This document shows, one piece after another, positions 1 through 12,000 of a DNA stretch of 64,000 nt; within the stretch, counting starts at the first letter, position 1; each line of letters starts with the position of its first letter. Under the pieces are notes generated by a model. It saw only the letters and a list, made by a program, of their open reading frames with translations. It was not told the DNA's origin and did no database searches. Source of the stretch: Rhea pennata (Eukaryota; Chordata; Aves; Rheiformes; Rheidae); contig NC_084676.1 of the NCBI RefSeq assembly GCF_028389875.1, positions 4,650,001 through 4,714,000 on the forward strand. Reading direction: 5' to 3'. The translations under genes were made by a program, and so were the position numbers.

Positions 1-3000
1 TTAAAAGCTCCAACAGAGGTTTAGCCCTTAAAACAAATGAGAACCACAGTGTAAACTGGCACTCAGGTTGATCACTTTTCCTGGATATTTACTGCAACAA
101 GAGAATTGGCTGATGTGACTGCTAACAGTTCTCCATTATATCCTCATTGTTAGTGCAAACTTAGCATCTAATGTTACTTCTCTCTCCTTAGAGCCTCTTC
201 TCCTAAGCAGCCTGACATCTCATCGATGAACTAGTTTGAATTTGGCGAATGAGTGAGACTCACATTTGTCTTGCCTCATTGTGGCTTCATCCAATGGGCT
301 GCTTTTTTGGTAAATAGATTTGTTGATCCTCAAACATTCTGTTTGCAGCACTAAAGGTTCAGCAAAATTTCCTAAGTAAGTGGCAGCCAGGGTTCCATCT
401 GGACTGCTGTGAGCAAAGGAGCCCGAAAGCTCCATGCTCTCAGCTATGGAAGCACCTTGTTCTGCAGGGCTCCAGGGTCTGCAGCTGATCCCACGACTAA
501 GTAAACAGCTCTGAGGCCATGACATGCAAGATCTCTGGCTGCCAAGAGCAGTGCTATAAAGCCCCAAATCTCTAACATGGTTTTCATCTCACACCTAAAA
601 TTAATGGACTGCTGAGAACTGGCACCAGAGCTAAAGAGTTGCAGATTCCTCACTTGCAGAATGAGGACACTAAGGGATAAGAACCCTGGGCAGATTTTTC
701 TAATGATGTCTGTGGGGGTGAAGCTGCCCCAGGGTTTCAGCAACTGCTCTTTGGTATACCTCAATCTCAATATTATATTATTACTATTTATTATTTTCAA
801 GCAGCACCAATCAGTAAATATGTTTGTAAAGTAGCCTATAGGTTTGTAAAGAGCAGTTCTTTAATTACATTGTAGCTGGAACTAGTAGTTTAAGTATATC
901 TTTAATAACGTAGATTTAAAGAAATAAACCAAAACAAATACGCAAAAACAGATGCCTTGATGACTTTCTCTCTGAAAACCATGTATTTGCCATATTGGAA
1001 AAATACGTGAGTAGTAACATTACCTTCAGTAGAGGAGTGCAGCTCCGTGTATAAACACCGTAGTTATATTCCCATGTAGTTACATATCCATGCTAGACTG
1101 ATGCACAGTAGCTCCAGGAACATATCGAAATGGCTAGTTATTGAAGCCCATTCTTTCTGGAAAATACAAAAATATATCTTGAGACAAATGCTCCTTTTAG
1201 ATATATATATATGTATGTATGTGTGCATTTGTGCATGTGTTACAAAGTACATCTGTCTTGAGGAGCAATGGTTCAAATTTCCCATACAAACACCTTTCCA
1301 CTTCTCCTTGAATAGCAGGTTCATCACTTGAGCTGATGTATCAAGCCAGTGGGAGAATCACAGAAAAGCTTATTAACCCACGCGGCAGTCTGAGAACCCA
1401 TTGGAGAATACACTTCAGCCTGTGAAGAATGAGCACGTTGGTAGCACGCACTCATTACCCATAGGCCAAGCATGGTATTTTGTTGACAGCAGCATGGGAA
1501 GCAGTAAGGCACTATCTCTTGTCTTTTCATATACTTACCGATTTCCTTATATTGAGTCAAACAAAATGGTGAGTGACAAATTGTTGCTTTCTACTGCCTG
1601 CTGTTATTCAGCAACATCAATCTTTGGTATAATTTGAATATTTTTTCCCCCTCATTTGCTCTGTAGGTCCACAATGCAACACTTTTTCCATGCCAATACT
1701 AAACAAATTGATTTCCCTTCGTTTTGGTGAACCATATGTTTCACAGGAACTGTATTGCTGTGTAATTTCTTGTATCTCTGCTGAATCCAAGTACTAACTC
1801 ACTGTATTTCTCACTTGTTACATGAGAAATTCTCCTTGTAGGAAGTGCTGCCAGCTGCTGAATTGCAGGGCATGTTATGGCCCACCTACTGGGCTGGAAT
1901 TCTTAGAAAGGTTGTAAAGTATTGAGGGCAAGGGTGACAGCTCAGGCCTTACCATGTGCCTGACTTCAGAGGAACGTATACTTGTGGCAGAAGGACACCA
2001 ACAGAAGGTCATTTGATTTTTTTATTGAGCAACTACTTAGGTTTCAACTTTTAAGTCAAAGCTTACTATAGTGGATACAAAACTATAAATAGTCAAGGCT
2101 GGTTCCATAGAGAAAAACTCCAAACATAAAAATAACAAATGAGAACATAGAAAAGATTGCAGTCATCTTTTGGCCAATGAGCATGTGAAAAAATAGAGTG
2201 GTTTCTGGAATTTTACATGATTGGCAATGCTTAGCTCCAGCAGGGAATCTATAGCGACAACTTCTACTCAGTGGCAGTATTTTGCATAATAGCAGCCAAT
2301 TATATCAATTATGTTCCTCAGGCATGCAAATTTTGTTGCCTAGACATAAGCTGTTTCACTCTCTGACATTATATGAAAAATGTATTACTTTTTCTCATGT
2401 AAACTGCACAAGTTAAACTATTAAGACTTTTAAAGGCATGAAAAGTATACTACATACACATACTCTTCTATACAAATGCTTTATTAAAAATCTTTTCGGG
2501 GCAGCCCATAACAAAACTGTATCCATATGAAGTTAAAAAAAATCAAGACAAAGTGGCATCTGTTACAATACATTAATATGTTTTCCATCATTTTAAAAGT
2601 CTGGTCAGTGCACAGCTGTGAACAGTTAAATTTGCTGTCTATGTATGCTACAGACTATCCAGTTTACTATCCATATCTTACATGAATACAGAACTTAATT
2701 CAAGTCTTGGTTTGAAAAAAAAGTTATATATTTTGGAATTTTGTTTGTGACTACGGCATAATGTAGGAAAAATGAGCATTATACCTAGAATTTAAACAAG
2801 GGCAAGACAAGTGCGTATTCTTTAAAAAATATAATACAGTATAGTGACTTTCTCCAGTATCTGCAATTGATGCTTTGAAAAATGCACCCTTTGGAATTGA
2901 AACTCAGAGACAGTTAAATTGCCTACCTTCTCTTTTTTCCCTCTGTTCAATATTCAAATTCATTATTCCATAAAATGATTTATCTAAAAATATAAGCTAG

Positions 3001-3876
3001 AACAATTGTTTTCTTCTCAGAGAACACATGTATTAAATTTGTGTGTGTGTGTATTTTTTTTTTCAGGGCAGAACATGTTTTCCCTATGTGAATTGATTTG
3101 CCTATGTAAAGCAAACAGAATTTGACCCTGTATTTAGAGTTGAAAACAGTAAGATAGGATTGCACCAGCAGAAGACAGTTCCATTATGTTTTGTTTCATT
3201 TCCCTTCAGTTTCAAAATGAATGTTATGCCCATAATGTTGCCAGCAGGCTTCACAACCATATACCCCTTGGGGCTGAAAGGAGATCAGAATTTAGCCAAC
3301 ATACGCAGTAGTATTAGAGAAAACCAAGGACGACACTTGCCCTTCAAGTGTTGATTGTTACTCACTACACAGTATCTTTTATTATAGGTATTGGTGGAGT
3401 ATTGCAAATTTCAGTGTCTTGAATAGATTTGTCTAAATAATAACTTGTCAAACATGTCTAGTGTAGACAGCCTATGTCAGCAAGAAGGGATATTTAGAGA
3501 TATAATCATATTTATATTAGCATTTTAAAAGCATCATAGTGATATCAGTACCATGCCAGAAAGTTTCAGGCCTAAAGGCAAACACTAACTCTTCAAGGAT
3601 GTCCACAGAAGAGCATAGTCGGGAGCAGTACATAACACTATCTTCTAGCAGAACTCTTCACTACTGTTGTTATGAACCCCAAAATTTTATGTGAAGGTAC
3701 TAAATGTGGAGTGCTTGAGATTTGTGTAAGTTAAAATGGGTAACAAGTGTGGGGCTGTCAGAAGGTAGAATGCAAGGCAGGTCTGAGAGACAGCAGACTA
3801 ACACTAATCATCTGCCCACAGAACATTACCTCTTATAAATACCCATATTTTGCTGCCTTAACAATTATTTTTCTAT
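1..3876. other. FOXI1: FOXI1 3' flank; no supported gene
   Basis: No open frame here resembles a known protein. The region should include the FOXI1 3' UTR on the minus strand. Candidate minus-strand AATAAA signals (TTTATT on the plus strand) lie at about 3378-3383, 2480-2485 and 2026-2031; which one is used cannot be decided from sequence. A short TA/GTAT microsatellite sits near 1201-1225. A small frame starting at 587 on the minus strand looks like a signal peptide but is probably chance (see findings). Confidence 0.5.
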
Positions 3877-4430
3877 TTAAACCTCTGTCCCCTCCCTAGG
3901 ATACAAGGTGTTATTTGTACTGATACTGCTGTAAAAATGGGTATTAAACTGATTGAGCACTGAGTTGCTATAGCCAAGATGGCTGGAAGGCATGGAATTG
4001 GACCACTCTCCCACACCATGGCTTGGGATATTAGAGATTGGGGAATAAGAATTAAAGCCTACCATATTCTGTCCCATTTTGTCAATGGGTTCAGTGTTGA
4101 GTCCCAAAGGCACTGATCGGCTCACTGAGTTAGAGCCATTAACATATGCAGTCATACTGGAAAGGAAGTTACTGAGGCAGGGGCTATTGGAAGATGGAGA
4201 TGGAGATCGTTTCTCAGGTGAATTGTCAGTCCCAGGTGATGAGTTTTCCAAGATATCCTGACGCTCTATAGCTTTGGGGCTGCCAGTCAGGGCACTATCC
4301 TCAGATTTCTCAGTTGCTAGAGAGGTAGCACTGGTCCCAATGTCAGATTTCCTTTTCCTCTTCCTGCGAAAGTTTCCATTGTCAAACATCTTCTCACAGT
4401 TTGGGTCCAGAGTCCAGTAATTCCCTTTTC
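3877..4430 (-). CDS. FOXI1: FOXI1 exon 2 (end of forkhead, nuclear localisation signal, C-terminal region)
   Basis: Second and last coding exon of FOXI1. The acceptor is CCTTTGACAG at 4431-4433 and upstream; the exon opens with GA, completing the split Gly codon, then KGNYWTLDP. This is wing 2 of the forkhead fold. A basic stretch RRKRKRK at about residues 213-219 is the likely nuclear localisation signal. The remainder is a Ser/Pro-rich tail containing [23 protein letters not shown] and the conserved end YPREGTEV, then stop TAA at 3879-3877. Exons 1 and 2 join in frame to 375 residues, very close to human FOXI1 (about 378). No frameshift or premature stop is seen, so the gene looks intact. 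Confidence 0.97.
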
Positions 4431-5459
4431 CTGTCAAAGGGCACAAAACACATTTTTAATTTAAAGATATGCACATAGACAGCAAAAAGCAGTTTTCTAA
4501 GACTTATCAATGTTTATTTCCTTTCTTCAAAGGATAACAAGGTTACGTATTTTTTAATTGCACAAAGTCTGTTGAATTCAGAGAAGTGTATGAAGTGTTG
4601 GGCTGAATCTTGTAGCTCCAACACAGCACACAGCCAACACTTCAAGTGGGGCCAGAGGGAATTTGGTGTGTGTGTGGGGGGGGGTTGCTTGTGGTTTTTT
4701 TTTTTTTTTTTTTTTTGTTTTTTTTTTTTTTGTTGTTGTTGTTGTTGTTTTTGAGTAAGTTTTCACCATGTAGCTGGTTGTCTGAATTTACAGCACAGAG
4801 TGATCAAACCATATTCCAGGCTGCTCCTCCTCATTCAGTGGGGTAGGAGAGGCTACTAATGAGACAAAAACAGATTTTTGGCCTTCTGTGGCAAAGTAAT
4901 TGAACTGTTTTCAAATGTTCTCAATGCTTCTCAAGAGCTATTGATAGAAAACAAGGAGCAATCTGACAGCAAACTAACCAAGCAGTTGGAAACAGATCTG
5001 TGATTCCAAGTAAAAGGTTATTTGAAACAAATGAAACAAAAGCATACTGTTCATAAGTATTGTTGAATTCCTAAAGCTGCTGAATTTCACAGACATATCT
5101 GAGTTTGTCTTAACAGGGAATTAATGGGAAGAAGTTAAGTTAGACATAAGTCGTATGCATTACACCAAGTGGGTTTTGAAAAGATCTTGCTCAGTTAGGC
5201 TGATCATGTGCTTGCTGCATTGCTCAGCACATTGATCAGTTCTCAGGAAGACCTAGAGCAGTAAAGAATCCCCTTTGCTGCAGAGATTTATTAGCAGCTT
5301 TGATTCACATCTCAACTATGCATGGGTGCCTTCCAGTACAGCATTATGAGAATTGAGGAGCTACTACAGATATGCCCTGAATCTGGCCTATTTTGTCTCT
5401 TTACAGTGTATTAGGCATTTTAAAATTAATCAAGTTTGAAAGAAGGAGGAAAGGTGTAC
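4431..5459 (-). other. FOXI1: FOXI1 intron, with poly-T/TG/GTT low-complexity block
   Basis: The single coding-region intron, about 1.03 kb, bounded by GTACAC at the donor and TTTGACAG at the acceptor. FOXI1 orthologues also have one intron inside the forkhead-encoding region. It contains the simple-sequence block annotated at 4665-4752, about 230 bases inside the acceptor. Confidence 0.9.
4665..4752 (+). repeat. TG / poly-G / poly-T / GTT low-complexity block
   Basis: Consecutive simple tracts: short TG repeat, nine G, 22 T, 14 T after a single G, then repeated GTT. Read on the minus strand it is A- and C-rich inside the FOXI1 intron. Confidence 0.95.
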
Positions 5460-6033
5460 CTGGATCATCTTCGTCTCGGGGCACCTTCTTGAAACAATCA
5501 TTGAGAGACAAGTTGTGCCGTATGGAATTCTGCCAGCCAGCTTTGCTTTTGTTATAGAACGGGAAGTTGTCAGCCACATATTGGTAGATTTGACTGAGAG
5601 TCAGCCTCTTTTCAGGCGCTCCATGGATAGCCATGGCAATTAGTGCTGAGTAGGAGTAAGGTGGTCTAACCAACTTCATCAGCTCTTCCTGAGATGGGAG
5701 AGGAAGCCAGCCAAGGTCAGTTCCTCCCAAGCCATGCATGTTAGGCAAAAGTTGCCTTTGCATCCCGTAAGACTGAGGAATGAAGGGACTGGCATTTGAT
5801 CCTGGGAGATAGGGTGGTGGGGTAATGGAAGGTCCATTTAGCCAGAGGTAAGGATTGGGAGTGGCATTGTAGTCCGTCGTCTCAAAAGTAGTAGGTCGTT
5901 GTGGGCTTGGGATATTCTGTGGATGGAAAAAGTTCTCATAGTAGATATTCATCTCTGGAGGTTCTTGACCAATGTTTGGAAATTGTGGGCTGCAGCGTGG
6001 TGGAGAGTGCGTTTGTGGATCAAAGGAGCTCAT
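5460..6033 (-). CDS. FOXI1: FOXI1 exon 1 (start codon, N-terminal region, most of forkhead)
   Basis: First coding exon of forkhead box I1, a nuclear transcription factor. In vertebrates FOXI1 specifies ionocytes and drives proton-pump and anion-transporter genes in inner ear, kidney and epididymis. ATG is at 6033-6031; the N-terminus begins MSSFDP and continues with [10 protein letters not shown] and [12 protein letters not shown], as in known FOXI1 proteins, which fixes the start. Residues 1-115 are Pro/Ser/Asn-rich. The forkhead begins near residue 120 ([20 protein letters not shown]), with recognition-helix motif NSIRHNLSL at about 169-177. The exon encodes 191 full codons plus one base and ends at CCAG/GTACAC (donor GT at 5459-5458), splitting a Gly codon after DEDDP. 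Identification is by recognition of family sequence plus DOCK2 synteny; FOXI2 and FOXI3 are poorer fits because of the N- and C-terminal motifs. Confidence 0.97.
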
Positions 6034-6579
6034 GCTCTAAAGCAGGCAGCTGACTGAGTTACAACACACCTGTGCTAGTGCTCCTTTCCTGAGACAGGTG
6101 CATCACCTGTGCCCTTCCCCACGTACTTATGCACCTGTAGATGTTTCCGCTTGTGCTGCAGGCTCCACCCCAAAGCCCTGAGTGGCTGCAGATGAGGACG
6201 ATATCCTTTTTGGAATGCTGGCAGCCCCAGCAAGTCGTAGATGTCACATCAACCAAACGTGAAAGTTACAACTGTTCATCTTTTTAAATGAATGAAGGAA
6301 TTTTCCACTAATGTAATGCACGTAAAGAAACCCTAAAGTGCCTTGAAGTTAAAAACCCTAATCAGAGATCCTCCTCTTTCTATCTTTTCTACCTTTCTTT
6401 TTAAAGAAAAGGAGTTATGCACTGCTAGTAGTAACACCTAAAAATGCAAAAGCTATTGTCATTCTTCAATGAAACAGTAGGCATACATATAACTTTTCTT
6501 TCAAAGGTCAGATCTCCTTTTCCTTCTGTAATTTTAATTGCAGACTTGCTTGTACTTCCCCCTAGGCAATCGTAGTACT

Positions 6580-6660
6580 GCAGCCAGATTCTGCAACCAG
6601 TTACTCACGTGAGTAATCATACTGATTTAAATGGAATTACTTGCTAAAGTGAGGATTAAT
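6580..6660. repeat. Possible diverged palindromic amniote repeat
   Basis: CCAGATTCTGCAACCAGTTA and CTCACGTGAGTAATCATACT, then ATTTAAATGGAATTACT, resemble an old dispersed amniote element with a 'tactcac...gtgagta...aatggga' palindromic layout. It lies about 600 bases upstream of the FOXI1 start codon. Identification is tentative. Confidence 0.3.
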
Positions 6661-7121
6661 CTTGTGAGAAAAAAATTTCAAGTTTAATTATCAAACCTTT
6701 CATTAGAGCTGTAAATAGGTAAACTAAGATGGGAAATCATTATTTGCTGCAGGATTGGTGCAAAGAGGTCATAAAACCTCTTAGCAGAATTTTCAAGCAG
6801 AGAAGAGACACTTTTAAGCATAGCTGTTGTTCAGCTGAATTCCAAGAACTTCATTTGTAGCTATATAAACAAAAGTTGATTCCATAATAAGACGCAACAA
6901 GCAAAAACTTCTAGCCCTTTCATGACTTGAAAAAATAGATACCATTGCCTTGAATGGCACTCTGTACTTACAAAGGAGAAAAAAACAAAGCTGCATCCTC
7001 ACCAATGCATGTGTCAGAATGGGGATGGCTCTTAGATCATTCAGCCGCATCGGAGACTCTATAGTAATTAAACACATAGTTACAGTTCTGTTCAGACAAA
7101 AGCAGTGACATTTACTTTTCC

Positions 7122-7144
7122 TTTTTTTTTTTTTTTTTTTTTTT
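7122..7144 (+). repeat. Poly-T tract
   Basis: Homopolymer of about 22 T in the FOXI1-DOCK2 spacer. Confidence 0.9.
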
Positions 7145-8750
7145 AACATGTAAGGTACATACATACATTTGAAACTAGACTCAGCTTTAGTAATCTATGC
7201 AATTAAAATACTTAAGTCCTAGTGTGATAAGAAGGTCTTTAAGTTGGCACTACTCCCATGATTTCGCTATAGCTTAGATTTTGACCTGTAGATTTGAATT
7301 CCCTGGCTGTCCCAAATTTTTTTGCTTTGTCTCACATTCATCAAATCACTGAATCTTCTGTGCTGCAGCATCACCACCAAGGTTTAGCTCCTCCCCAAGT
7401 ACTGGAGTGATTCACCAACATAATTGTTGTTGCTTTGACAGATATCAAAAAATGTAACTAGCATTATAACTGAAATACAGCATACTGAATGACAAAGCTA
7501 GCTAATTTGCCAGCTCAGACATGTCTCTCTGAAGCTGTTATTTAATAAATACATGTTCTCACTTCACATAAACTCATTTGCAGTACAAGAAAGAAAATAT
7601 ATCATTGATATATTTTCAAGGTGCACTTGTAGTTCTACAAATATTAATGTTACAAATATTGCTAATAAACAGTAGTCACAGAAGAATCAATGGGAAAAAA
7701 TGTTTAGGAAATACTCAAATGAGTAAAAACTGAGGCATTTTTAAAATGAACCAACACCCAGAATATTGCGTGAAAAGAAAACATGACAAATTTTTGATCT
7801 TCTGAACAAATTACATTACTGCTGAATACACAATCTAGGAAAAAACTTGCTAATTTATTAAAACTTGCTCAAGGTTTGTTTGTTCCAAGAAGTTAAAATT
7901 CAGCTCACTGCAACAGGGACTTCAATGAGTAGCATCTAAATACTTACTCCCTGAAGCGCTCTGCATGCTTATTTACAGTTAAAATACACTAAAATGGTTG
8001 CTGGGTAAATACATGCTTTAAAAATATGCTAGGCTTTAGAAAGGAAGAAAAAATATGTCACTTCTGCAAACAGAGACTGAAGGAGGTTGTAAGCTTTATG
8101 AAGTTTTGGTGCAGTACATTTCAGCAAGGTCAGCCCCTAACTGCAGTCTGCCACTGCTCGAGAACGCGATCTGACATTTTAGCAATGTATCACACACAAC
8201 TAGCAAAAAGATCACTGGGGTGAAGAGGGGCAAATACTGCTCTTAGAGCAATGAAATACTAAATCAACTGTAGGCTTCTGCCTAGATCTTTCTGAAAGAG
8301 TGCAAAGGTCTGATCCCTCCCCTGGCATGCGTGTGCTGGCACTGTTTCTAACACAGACACAATCCAATCAGCAGCATTTTTCTTCCAATTGATAGTGCCT
8401 GGTCTACTTGGATAGGAGTATAAACAGTACCAGTAAAAATGGTACTTTGTCAGTACTGTGGGCATACCTTACTGCCTGAGAATCCATGCAGTACCTTTTC
8501 TAGCATAGCAGTTCAGGTACAGATGCTGCTTATGCAGACATAACTCAGCAAAGAAAGAATGAACTTTGCTCAAGCTGTGATTGCTCTGAGCAGACCTGAT
8601 CTGAAGTGCAGTTAAGTCCAGCCAGAATTAATGTCTCAGCATTGAGGTGGCTGTTTTGGGCAGGGGTGGAAGAAGAAAGTACCAATCCCAGAAAAGGGGA
8701 AAGGAGAAAGAAAAATAGTGAGGCTTCCATAGAAAAAGGCTGGGAACAGG

Positions 8751-8756
8751 TTTATT
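8751..8756 (-). terminator. Candidate poly(A) signal AATAAA
   Basis: TTTATT on the plus strand reads AATAAA on the minus strand, about 70 bases past the stop of the unassigned open frame ending at 8825. Position and orientation suit a poly(A) signal for that frame, but this hexamer is common by chance in AT-rich DNA. Confidence 0.3.
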
Positions 8757-8824
8757 GTCAAAGCAATGGAGACTAATCTAGTTTAGGACTGAAAAGTCTA
8801 AAAACATGGAGCTTGATATTGAAG

Positions 8825-9003
8825 TCATAGCTCAGCGAACATGTGTTCCAAGTAACACAATGTATTGGGCTTGGTGAGGTCTTTGTAGGTGGGATGCATC
8901 ATGTTTCCTTCTCCATAGGTCTTCAAGTCAGTTCCTGTGCACACCTCCAGCCAACAGTAACGCTTCTTCACTTTGGTTGCCCAGATGCAATTTACATCAG
9001 TTT
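8825..9003 (-). CDS. Unassigned terminal-exon-like open frame with four cysteines
   Basis: I do not recognise this gene. On the minus strand a TTTTAG acceptor-like site precedes an open frame ending in TGA at 8827-8825. The frame includes NCIWATKVKKRYC, WLEVC, GTDLKTYGEGN and LCYLEHMFAEL. Base use is GC-richer than the flanks, and an AATAAA lies about 70 bases after the stop (8751-8756), as in a short 3' UTR. The stretch VCTGTDLKTYGEGN faintly resembles the VCGTDGKTY-type core of Kazal inhibitors, but cysteine spacing does not fit, so that assignment is weak. An in-frame TAA lies just upstream of the acceptor, so it would need an earlier exon. It could equally be a decayed retrocopy or chance. 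Confidence 0.25.
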
Positions 9004-12000
9004 CTAAAATCTTGGGTTATGAAAAGTTCCATCTAATTTCATTAAGAAACTGGGATTTCTTAGCACTTTTGCTCATGACCCTATACATTCAACATTTCTC
9101 AAGCGCAGCCACTTGGGAGAAGCGTGTGTGGAAGCCAGGGACACACAGCAGAAAGCAAAAAGCATGGAGTCAACGAGGTGGAGAGTAATACGGGAAACTC
9201 TCTGTAGGGTTTTGAAATATGTAAGCTGAGATACTCCCAATTCTAGTTTACAAAATGGATCTTGCAAAATGATAAAGCAAAATAAAGCATGGCACCTTCT
9301 ATTATCAGAAGCGCCTTCAGGTCATAATTCTGTTTCACAGTGTGACAAGAACTTAGATCAAAAACACTACAGCTGCATGCTGTAAAGCACAAAGTAGTGC
9401 AAACCCACTCTGACTGCTCCAAGAGGTTCAAAATATTGAAATAATAACTTCACCTTTGCAAGCCTTGTCATATAGCCCATATAATGCACTTTGTACTATG
9501 TACTTTAGATAATTAGCTAGAAACTAAATTGATTGCTCACATTGGATCCAGACTGTGATATGTATTGCCAGATAATCTATAGTGCACAGATCTATTTTTA
9601 ATGAATATGGAGCCTTAGGCTGTACTAGCAACATTGTGGATAATCCCAGTCCTGGTATATGATCACAGTTTAATATTTTGTTAAAGAAAAAATCATATAG
9701 GCTATTTATATGATCACAAACAAGAAGGAAAAATTGGTGTTAAAAGAGGAAGGGCTCATCCACAACTCAGTATAGCAAGCAACCCAGCTTGTTTCTAACA
9801 ATTCACACAATGCATTCAAAACCAGTTCAGTATCACTCCATAAGATATTTTCACATAAAGACAAATTCTCTGTGTTCTCAGCAGTCTACGAAAATACTTA
9901 TAAAGGTCTGCTTCCCTTATTCCAATAATATTCTGCCCAGTGTAAGCACAAAATAAATCTGACTAGAAGAAACAAAGCATAGCAGACAAAGCAAGGCCAT
10001 CTCAAGGTCATTATAAAAGCTTGGGAAATGTAAAATACACTATTGCAAAACAAGGGAACTAAGAGATTTATTTCCAGAAATGCAGGTTGAACATTAAATT
10101 AATGGGAAAAGCAATGTCCTTTGGACCAGGGCCATTAATATTGCAATGCTAGAATGCCCTTAGACTTTTTAGATCTTTCAGACCAAATCTACTGTGCATT
10201 TTAAAGCCCTTTATAACTGGAGTTTTAGAAGATTGTAAAACCTTGAGTGGTAGTAGCTGCTTTTTGATTGTAAGAACTATGGTAAGAATAGTCATAGCTT
10301 CAACAAAGCCCTTGCCACCATCTTTCCAACATAAAATATGGTAGAATGGATTATGAGTCTCCTGACTGATGACAGGCAGGAGGCAGCAGGAAATCTGGAG
10401 CCTCCATGTGGCTGCCTGTGGCTCACTTGGGATCTGCTGCAAAGAAACAGAGCCATGCTCACTCTCCATGAGGAGGGATGCCTTAACTCTGAATCAGACA
10501 TGGAGAGGTTCTGCAAGGAACTCCTCTGATTGGTATAATCTGAGTTGTCTCAATTAGAGGAAGGCAGTGCAAATATAAACACTCCCTCCAATCAATACTC
10601 ACTGCTGCTACCAGCTTCTAAACAGCTGAAATGCTTGCCTGTTTCCGATTATCTGCGTACTCTTGTATGCCTGCTACTCCACATTTGTTTATAACAGAGA
10701 TAAACAGTACCAAAATTAAATGAGGTGTTGCATGAACATTGACTGTGTTTACCAAGGAAATTAGTCTGTACATCTTTCCAAAACCCTTCAAAGTAACTTT
10801 AAACTGCTGACATTTGTTTCGATGAATGCATAACAATTTACGCAAAGAAAAAGGCGGTAACATGCTAATATTTCTGTTGCCAGATTTCAGCATCAAGGTA
10901 TTTGCTTGTACAGATCAGTGCCTCCTCCTGCACAATTTAAACAAAGATATTACTGAAAAGACATTTTACAACCAAGGATTTTTCAAAAAATATAAATTCC
11001 ATTTTTTAAAGTTTTGTTCACAATGCTCTACACCCTTTGGTATTTGCGCGATGCAAACAATTGGGGAAAATTAATTAGCAACTAAAACTGATAAGTGAAT
11101 TGGTACAAGTATAAGTGCAGTAAACTACTCTGTGAACACACTCAGTCATAGATAAATTTAAGGTTAATTTAACCAGGATTTACCTGCAGGAAACAAAAAT
11201 CATCTAACTTCTGAATGGGATGGCTTAAAGTATTATTTATCCTTGCACTTCCAGTTGTTCCATTTTAGTTTTCCTAATATCTGTGTAGACATATCTTTAG
11301 TTTTTGTTGTGTTATACAGACATAGTATTATAACCACTTATCTCCCCCAAGTGACAACTTTTGAAAGTGCATTGAACCAGTTGGGATCTGCCTTAGCGCT
11401 ACATTGTCAGTATACGTCTTCTACTCCGTTATCACTGCCAGCAGAGCAACATTATACTGATCTAGATTTGGGATCTGTAAAACTAACGAATAGTATATGT
11501 AAGCCTTCCTTATATTTTCATATTAGTCTCCTTCATGTGCTTTTGAAATTCCGTACAGAAATTCTTGTATGTTTAGAAACTTCCAAAATCTTCTAGGTTT
11601 CTTTCAGCTTCCTTTGCTAATAGTGATCTCTAATAGAACTATTTATTTGCCTTGTGAAAGTAGCCTAAATGCAGTTGATAAGAAAGATGCCACAAATTCG
11701 AGCTTTAGCTCCACCTGGAGTGTGCATTACTACTACTAAGCGTGCCAAAGCGCTACTGAAGCATTGCTGAGTGCATCAAAGCAACTGAATTCACATGTAG
11801 AAAAACTTCACATTCCAAAACATTTGCAGAATCAGGACATATAATTGCATCATGCTTTATTGTATGATAAAATGCAACCTCCCTGCCTGAAAAAGCTGCT
11901 TATCATCTCTATCCAGGGTTACTTTCTCTTGTATAAACATACATGAACAAACATGCTGGGGAAAATCTTATCTTAAAATCTCTGTAAAACCTGGTGGGTT

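Noticed and set aside
4578-4846. Frames rich in Lys/Thr or Phe/Cys over the poly-T/GTT block
   Set aside because: Pure artefacts of simple sequence inside the FOXI1 intron.
8545-8730. Minus-strand frame with hydrophobic leader MEASLFFFLLSPFLG
   Set aside because: The leader derives from a purine-rich tract, and the frame lies beyond the poly(A) signal of the adjacent patch; no other coding support.
10149-10469. 106-codon minus-strand frame in the FOXI1-DOCK2 spacer
   Set aside because: No family resemblance, no adjoining splice structure, and an overlapping frame on the same strand of similar quality; treated as chance.
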